Source of the DNA: Solirubrobacteraceae bacterium
GTDB lineage: Bacteria; Actinomycetota; Thermoleophilia; Solirubrobacterales; Solirubrobacteraceae
Reading direction: 5' to 3'
Assembly (NCBI GenBank): GCA_017882445.1
Contig: JADGPK010000004.1
Location: forward strand, 37,480 to 101,479
DNA: 64,000 bases
Shown: positions 60,105 through 64,000 of the stretch, piece by piece
Layout of the letters: every line of letters starts with the position of its first letter
Position numbering within the stretch: position 1 is the first letter of the stretch
Program-made: the position numbers and the translations under genes
Notes under the pieces: model-generated
Told to the model about the DNA's origin: nothing
Database searches by the model: none
Seen by the model: only the letters and a program-made list of their open reading frames with translations

Positions 60105-60665
60105 ATGAGCGAGACCGATTCTGTGGAGACCGATCAGGCCGCACGCGAGGCGAGCGGCGCACACCCGTATGGGCGCTATCTGGAGGAGTTCGAGGTCGGT
60201 GCGATCTACAAGCACTGGCCCGCCAAGACCGTGACCGAGTCAGACGACCATCTGTTCTGCCTGATCACGATGAACCACCATCCGCTGCACCTGAACGACG
60301 TCTACGCCGCCCAATCCCAGCAGGGCCGCAACGTGGTGGTCGGACCGTTGGTGTACTCGCTCGCCCTCGGCATGTCCGTGAGCGACGTCAGCGGCAAGGC
60401 GATAGCCAACCTCGCGACCGAAGAGCTCAAGCATCCCGCGCCGGTGTTCCACGGGGACACGCTCTTCTGCGAGTCCGAGGTGCTGGAGAAGCGGGAGTCG
60501 AAGTCCAAGCCCGACCGGGGAACCGTCAAGGTGCACACGCGTGTGCTCAACCAGGACGGCGTGCTGGTTGCCGAGTTCAAGCGGCTCGTTCTCGTGCCGC
60601 GCAAGCATCGGGCAGCCAGTCCAGAGGACGGCGCCGGGGGACAGGTCGAGGGGAATGTCGAGTAG
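60105..60665 (+). CDS. MaoC-like hydratase (mesaconyl-CoA hydratase type)
   Basis: The protein has 186 residues and a single hot-dog domain. In place of the (R)-hydratase motif G-D-x-N-P-[LIV]-H it has T-M-N-H-H-P-L-H near 62, the T-M-N-x-x-P-L-H variant I associate with mesaconyl-CoA or itaconyl-CoA hydratases. With the divergent lyase this suits interconversion of mesaconyl-CoA and beta-methylmalyl-CoA, or of itaconyl-CoA and citramalyl-CoA (inference). AAGGAG lies 5 bases before the ATG. A good terminator follows, separating it from pckG. Confidence 0.85.
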   Translation: MSETDSVETDQAAREASGAHPYGRYLEEFEVGAIYKHWPAKTVTESDDHLFCLITMNHHPLHLNDVYAAQSQQGRNVVVGPLVYSLALGMSVSDVSGKAIANLATEELKHPAPVFHGDTLFCESEVLEKRESKSKPDRGTVKVHTRVLNQDGVLVAEFKRLVLVPRKHRAASPEDGAGGQVEGNVE

Positions 60666-60691
60666 GGGGCCGTGCGGTAGGCTTCCGTGAC

Positions 60692-60717
60692 CGCCCGTCA
60701 AAGGGCGTTTTTCTGTT
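60692..60717 (+). terminator. Intrinsic terminator after the MaoC gene
   Basis: CGCCC (60692-60696) pairs with GGGCG (60703-60707) around a 6-base loop and is followed by TTTTT and a T-rich tail. This is the best Rho-independent terminator in the window. Confidence 0.8.
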
Positions 60718-60811
60718 TCCCGGAGCCGACCTGCCCGGCAGCGCCGACCGATCGAAGATCGTCCCGCGCGCGCCGACCTTGACCCGCCAACCGAGGAGCC
60801 GCTAGGACCCC

Positions 60812-62617
60812 ATGAACACAACCGTTCCCGCCCCCACCAAGAACGAGCGTCTGCTGGCCTGGGTCGAGGAGGTGGCGGCGCTCGCCGAACCGGACAACGT
60901 CCACTGGTGCGACGGATCCGCCGAGGAGTACGACCGTCTGTGCCAGGACCTCGTCGACGCGGGGACGTTCGAGCGGCTCTCGGACGCCAAGCGGCCGAAC
61001 TCCTACCTGGCGCTCTCCGATCCGGGCGATGTGGCTCGGGTGGAGGATCGGACATTCATCTGCACGGCCACCGAGCAGGAAGCTGGCCCGACGAACAACT
61101 GGCGCGAGCCCGACGAGATGAGGGAAGCGCTCACCGAGCTGTTCGCCGGCTCGATGCGTGGCCGGACCATGTACGTCGTGCCGTTCTCGATGGGGCCGCT
61201 CGGCTCGGACAAGAGCCATGTGGGTGTTCAGCTGACCGACTCTACGTACGTCGCGGTGAGCATGCGCATCATGACGCGCATGGGCCAGGGCGCCCTCGAC
61301 GTACTCGGCAGCCACGGCGTGTTCGTCCCCTGCCTGCACTCGGTGGGCATGCCGCTCACCGACGGCTCGCAGGACGTGGCGTGGCCCTGCAACGCCGAGA
61401 ACAAGTACATCGTGCACTTCCCCGACACGCGCGAAATCTGGTCCTACGGCTCGGGCTATGGCGGCAACGCACTGCTGGGCAAGAAGTGCTTCGCGCTGCG
61501 CATCGCCTCGGTGATGGCGCGCGACGAGGGTTGGATGGCCGAGCACATGCTGATCCTGAAGCTGACCTCGCCCGAGGGCGAGGTCAAGTACATCACGGGC
61601 GCCTTTCCCAGCGCGTGCGGCAAGACGAACCTGGCGATGCTGATCCCCACGCTCGAGGGCTGGACGGTGGAGACGATCGGCGACGACATCGCCTGGATGA
61701 AGTTCGGCGACGACGGCCGGCTGTACGCGATCAACCCCGAGGCGGGGTTCTTCGGCGTTGCGCCCGGAACCGGCAAGGACACCAACCCGAACGCGATCAG
61801 CACGATCGAGCGCAACACGATCTTCACCAACTGCGCGAAGACCGACGACGGCGACATCTGGTGGGAGGGCCTGACGAAGGATCGGCCCGCCCACCTGATC
61901 GACTGGCACGGCAACGACTGGACGCCTGCGACGGAGACGCCCGCGGCGCACCCGAACGCGCGCTTCACCACCCCGGCGGCCCAGGATCCCGCGATCGCGG
62001 CCGAGTGGGAGGACCCGGTGGGCGTGCCGATCGACGCGATGCTCTTCGGTGGACGGCGCTCGACGGTCGTGCCCCTCGTGACCGAGGCGCTCGACTGGGA
62101 GCACGGAGTGTTCCTCGGCTCGGTGATGAGCTCCGAGAAGACGGCCGCCGCCGCGGGCACGGTCGGCGAGCTGCGCTTCGATCCCTTCGCGATGCTGCCG
62201 TTCTGCGGCTACGACATGGCCGAGTACTTCGCCCACTGGCTGAAGATCGGGCGCGTGCCGGGGGCGCAGCTACCGAAGATCTTCTACGTCAACTGGTTCC
62301 GCAAGGACGAGGACGGCCGCTTCCTGTGGCCGGGCTATGGCGAGAACTCGCGCGTGCTGTCCTGGGTGTTCGCGCGTTGCGCGGGGCATGGCGCCGCCCG
62401 CGAGACGCCGATCGGGCTGCTCCCGCCGGTCGGCGGCGAGGGCATCGACACCCGCGGGCTCGACGTGTCTGATGAGGACATGGCCAAGCTGCTGCACGTC
62501 GAGACGCAGGAATGGAAGGCGCAGCTGCCGCAGTTTCACGAGCACTACGCGAAGTTCGAGAACCTTCCGCAGGAGCTGCACGCCCAGCTGAAGGCGCTCG
62601 ACGAGCGTCTCGCCTGA
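60812..62617 (+). CDS. pckG: Phosphoenolpyruvate carboxykinase (GTP)
   Basis: The protein has 601 residues, the usual length of GTP-dependent PEPCK. It converts oxaloacetate and GTP to PEP and CO2, the first step of gluconeogenesis from C4 acids. [12 protein letters not shown] near 266 is the P-loop with the family's reactive Cys. F-G-G-R-R-S near 412 and the R-x-N-W-F-R-like N-W-F-R near 493 are further blocks. AGGA lies 4 bases before the ATG. It continues from the C4 intermediates that the neighbouring lyase/ligase module can make. Confidence 0.97.
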   Translation: MNTTVPAPTKNERLLAWVEEVAALAEPDNVHWCDGSAEEYDRLCQDLVDAGTFERLSDAKRPNSYLALSDPGDVARVEDRTFICTATEQEAGPTNNWREPDEMREALTELFAGSMRGRTMYVVPFSMGPLGSDKSHVGVQLTDSTYVAVSMRIMTRMGQGALDVLGSHGVFVPCLHSVGMPLTDGSQDVAWPCNAENKYIVHFPDTREIWSYGSGYGGNALLGKKCFALRIASVMARDEGWMAEHMLILKLTSPEGEVKYITGAFPSACGKTNLAMLIPTLEGWTVETIGDDIAWMKFGDDGRLYAINPEAGFFGVAPGTGKDTNPNAISTIERNTIFTNCAKTDDGDIWWEGLTKDRPAHLIDWHGNDWTPATETPAAHPNARFTTPAAQDPAIAAEWEDPVGVPIDAMLFGGRRSTVVPLVTEALDWEHGVFLGSVMSSEKTAAAAGTVGELRFDPFAMLPFCGYDMAEYFAHWLKIGRVPGAQLPKIFYVNWFRKDEDGRFLWPGYGENSRVLSWVFARCAGHGAARETPIGLLPPVGGEGIDTRGLDVSDEDMAKLLHVETQEWKAQLPQFHEHYAKFENLPQELHAQLKALDERLA

Positions 62618-62654
62618 GCCCGTCGGGTCCAAGGCCGGCAGCAGCGCCGGGTAC

Positions 62655-62975
62655 TCAGTAGCAGATGAAGTTCGACGGAGCGGTGCGTAGGGGCTGGCTC
62701 TTTGACCTCGCCTGAGTGACGGTCACATCGAACGTGCAACGCTTGGCGCCGCTCGTGTAGTGGGCTTCCGCATGGCAGACGGCCTTGCCGCCCGAGATAC
62801 GGGAGCAGCTCGTCACCTTGACGCTCGATGCGTGCGTCTGCTTGCCGACCGCCTGTGCGGCCTGGCGGCTCGCCTGCTTGGCCTGAGGGGTCGAGATCCC
62901 TGAGGCGACCGCAGGCGCCGCCACGACCAACATGATCGCGGTAGCGCAAGCAACTGCTTTCGGATGGAGTCTCAT
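62655..62975 (-). CDS. Small exported protein, unknown
   Basis: The protein has 106 residues. A signal peptide (about 1-25, A-P-A-V-A-S-G) precedes a short Gln/Ala-rich helix and a mature domain with four cysteines (T-S-C-S, A-V-C-H-A-E-A, K-R-C-T-F-D-V, F-I-C-Y), suitable for two disulfides. The end at C-Y is unusually abrupt. GTAGG precedes the ATG by about 6 bases. It starts 6 bases after the surface-protein stop, so both are likely cotranscribed. Confidence 0.75.
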   Translation of the reverse strand: MRLHPKAVACATAIMLVVAAPAVASGISTPQAKQASRQAAQAVGKQTHASSVKVTSCSRISGGKAVCHAEAHYTSGAKRCTFDVTVTQARSKSQPLRTAPSNFICY

Positions 62976-62981
62976 TGTCGC

Positions 62982-64000
62982 CTACTTGAGGTAGAAGTTG
63001 GCACGGATGTAAGTGACGCCGTCGTTCAGCTCGAGCACGAGCTGGCGGTTCTCGCCCGACCAGGATTTGCTGGTGCTCCACACGTAGGTGTACTGGTCGC
63101 TGCTCGCGTCGTACTGCAAGCCGCTGGCATTGGTCGTGGCTGTGACGGTGCTGTCGGTGTAGGAGCCGGTGCTGATGATCTGCTGGGAGAGCGGGTAGCC
63201 GGAAGCGAAGATCGCCATCCCCTGGTATCCGTGGAGGCTGAACTTGATCGGCACCGAGCTCCCGCCCTTCGCGACGTTGTAGACGGTCGTGCTTGGCGCC
63301 GCAGACGTGCACGTGCCGGTCGATGTAACCCAGCTCCCAGAGACGGGACTCATGAGGCTCGTTGCGCAGTAGGCGACGGTGTAGGTGGTACTGACCGCTC
63401 CACCGCCGTCGGTGCAGGTCGCCGTGACCTGCCCGACCTGCCCGGAGAAGCTGACTGTGGCGCTTGAATCGACGCAGGCGACAGTGGGCACGGACCCCAG
63501 CGTGTAGGTCGCGCCGTTATTGACGCCCGTCACCGCGTCCACCTTGGCAGCCGTGGAGTGCTCGACGTTCTCCGCGTTGCCGGCGTTGTCGACCGAGTAG
63601 TAGGCGATCGCCTGACCGTTGCTCAGGGTTGGCTTGCTGATCGGGTTGTAGGTCTGCCAGCCGCTGTCGGTCTTCGCCGGCACGGAAGAGCCGCCGTAGA
63701 CCTTGTAGGAGGTGGACTTGACTCCCGACCCGCCGACGTTATCGGTCGCCGTGAGCATGACGGCTACCGACGACGCATGCCAGTTGGCGTCGACGTTGTC
63801 GGTCGTCGTGGGAGACGTGGTGTCGGTCTGGATGTGCGCTGTCGCAGAGTGCGGTGTCTCGGCGTTGCTGGCCTTGTCGGTCGAGAAGTACTTGATGCTC
63901 TGGCCGTCGCTTGTGAGCACCGGCTTGCTTTCGGGGTTGTAGACGGGGCTCGACGTAGAAGGTTCTGAGCCGTCGGTCGTGTAGTAGGTCTTGTCGACTC
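62982..64000 (-). CDS. Surface repeat protein, C-terminal part
   Basis: The frame is open to the window edge, so the N-terminus is missing; about 339 residues are visible. The outermost part reads T-T-D-G-S-E-P, as in chitobiase C-terminal-type repeats. Two similar modules follow (about 64000-63840 and 63730-63540), each with Y-N-P-x-S-K-P, a G-Q-x-I-x-Y-x-S-x-D segment and N-A-E. After them come a Thr/Ser-rich beta domain with cysteines and a C-terminal G-Y-Q-G-M-A-I-F-A-S-G-Y-P domain. No sorting signal or membrane anchor ends the protein, so it is probably secreted. The ligand is unknown. Confidence 0.8.
   Translation of the reverse strand, partial: VDKTYYTTDGSEPSTSSPVYNPESKPVLTSDGQSIKYFSTDKASNAETPHSATAHIQTDTTSPTTTDNVDANWHASSVAVMLTATDNVGGSGVKSTSYKVYGGSSVPAKTDSGWQTYNPISKPTLSNGQAIAYYSVDNAGNAENVEHSTAAKVDAVTGVNNGATYTLGSVPTVACVDSSATVSFSGQVGQVTATCTDGGGAVSTTYTVAYCATSLMSPVSGSWVTSTGTCTSAAPSTTVYNVAKGGSSVPIKFSLHGYQGMAIFASGYPLSQQIISTGSYTDSTVTATTNASGLQYDASSDQYTYVWSTSKSWSGENRQLVLELNDGVTYIRANFYLK

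Noticed and set aside
60678..60684. TAGGCT as a pckG promoter
   Set aside because: It lies directly before the MaoC terminator, so a transcript from it would run straight into the hairpin.
60779..60808. TTGACC/TAGGAC as a pckG promoter
   Set aside because: The -10 would end three bases before the ATG, and AGGA there already serves as the ribosome site.
60698..62236. 512-codon open frame antisense to pckG
   Set aside because: Same shadow effect opposite a fully conserved PEPCK.

Overview
This window is about 70 % G+C, densely packed and single-copy throughout. It looks like a chromosomal segment of a high-G+C actinobacterium. Supporting features are a CysO/CysM/Mec cysteine route, a MoeZ-like activator, a GTP-type PEP carboxykinase, a WS/DGAT acyltransferase, and many start codons with a TANNNT box 6-9 bases upstream and no Shine-Dalgarno sequence. 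A deep lineage such as Thermoleophilia/Solirubrobacterales is my best guess; this is inference from gene content, not a phylogeny. No rRNA, tRNA, CRISPR array, transposase or phage gene was found.

Layout. 1-7.6 kb: the 3' end of a helicase-nuclease gene, then gltB-gltD. 7.7-10.8 kb: a flavin monooxygenase and two unknown proteins. 10.8-12.9 kb: a gene-poor, lower-G+C patch with two exported proteins of unknown function. 12.9-17.7 kb: a DUF59 Fe-S assembly protein, WS/DGAT divergent from ispH, a metallophosphoesterase and an odd redoxin. 17.9-23.7 kb: a complete suf operon in the order regulator-sufC-D-S-U-B. 23.8-29.7 kb: a Sco-like redoxin, then the sulfur-carrier cysteine cluster (rhodanese-MoeZ, CysO, CysM, Mec, zinc-ribbon protein) with a GMC oxidoreductase on the other strand. 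29.8-35 kb: a hyuA-hyuB-dehydrogenase-DUF1802 operon. 35-42.5 kb: a zinc-finger protein, nadB, two zinc-ribbon proteins, a glycosyltransferase, rph-rdgB, HU and pyrF. 42.5-48.7 kb: fruK, a LolA-like/ABC exporter operon, cytochrome c and glnA. 48.6-56.4 kb: a DUF255 protein, an exported hydrolase, RidA, an acyl-CoA synthetase, an acyl-CoA dehydrogenase and an SCP2 protein. 56.3-62.6 kb: a CoA-ester lyase/CoA-ligase/ferredoxin operon divergent from a MaoC hydratase and PEP carboxykinase. 62.7-64 kb: a small exported protein and the 3' end of a surface repeat protein.

How the genes work together. Nitrogen assimilation is represented by GltBD and GlnA. Sulfur and Fe-S metabolism is unusually concentrated (suf operon, DUF59 protein, CysO-CysM-Mec, IspH, ferredoxin). 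The right end holds a plausible C2/C4 carbon module: malyl-CoA-type lyase, succinyl/malyl-CoA ligase, mesaconyl-CoA-type hydratase and PEP carboxykinase. The most noteworthy system is the CysO cluster. Its carrier protein ends Gly-Gly-Ala-Gly instead of Gly-Gly, its activator has the rhodanese domain at the N-terminus, and a zinc-ribbon/DUF2007 gene is translationally coupled to the Mec protease.
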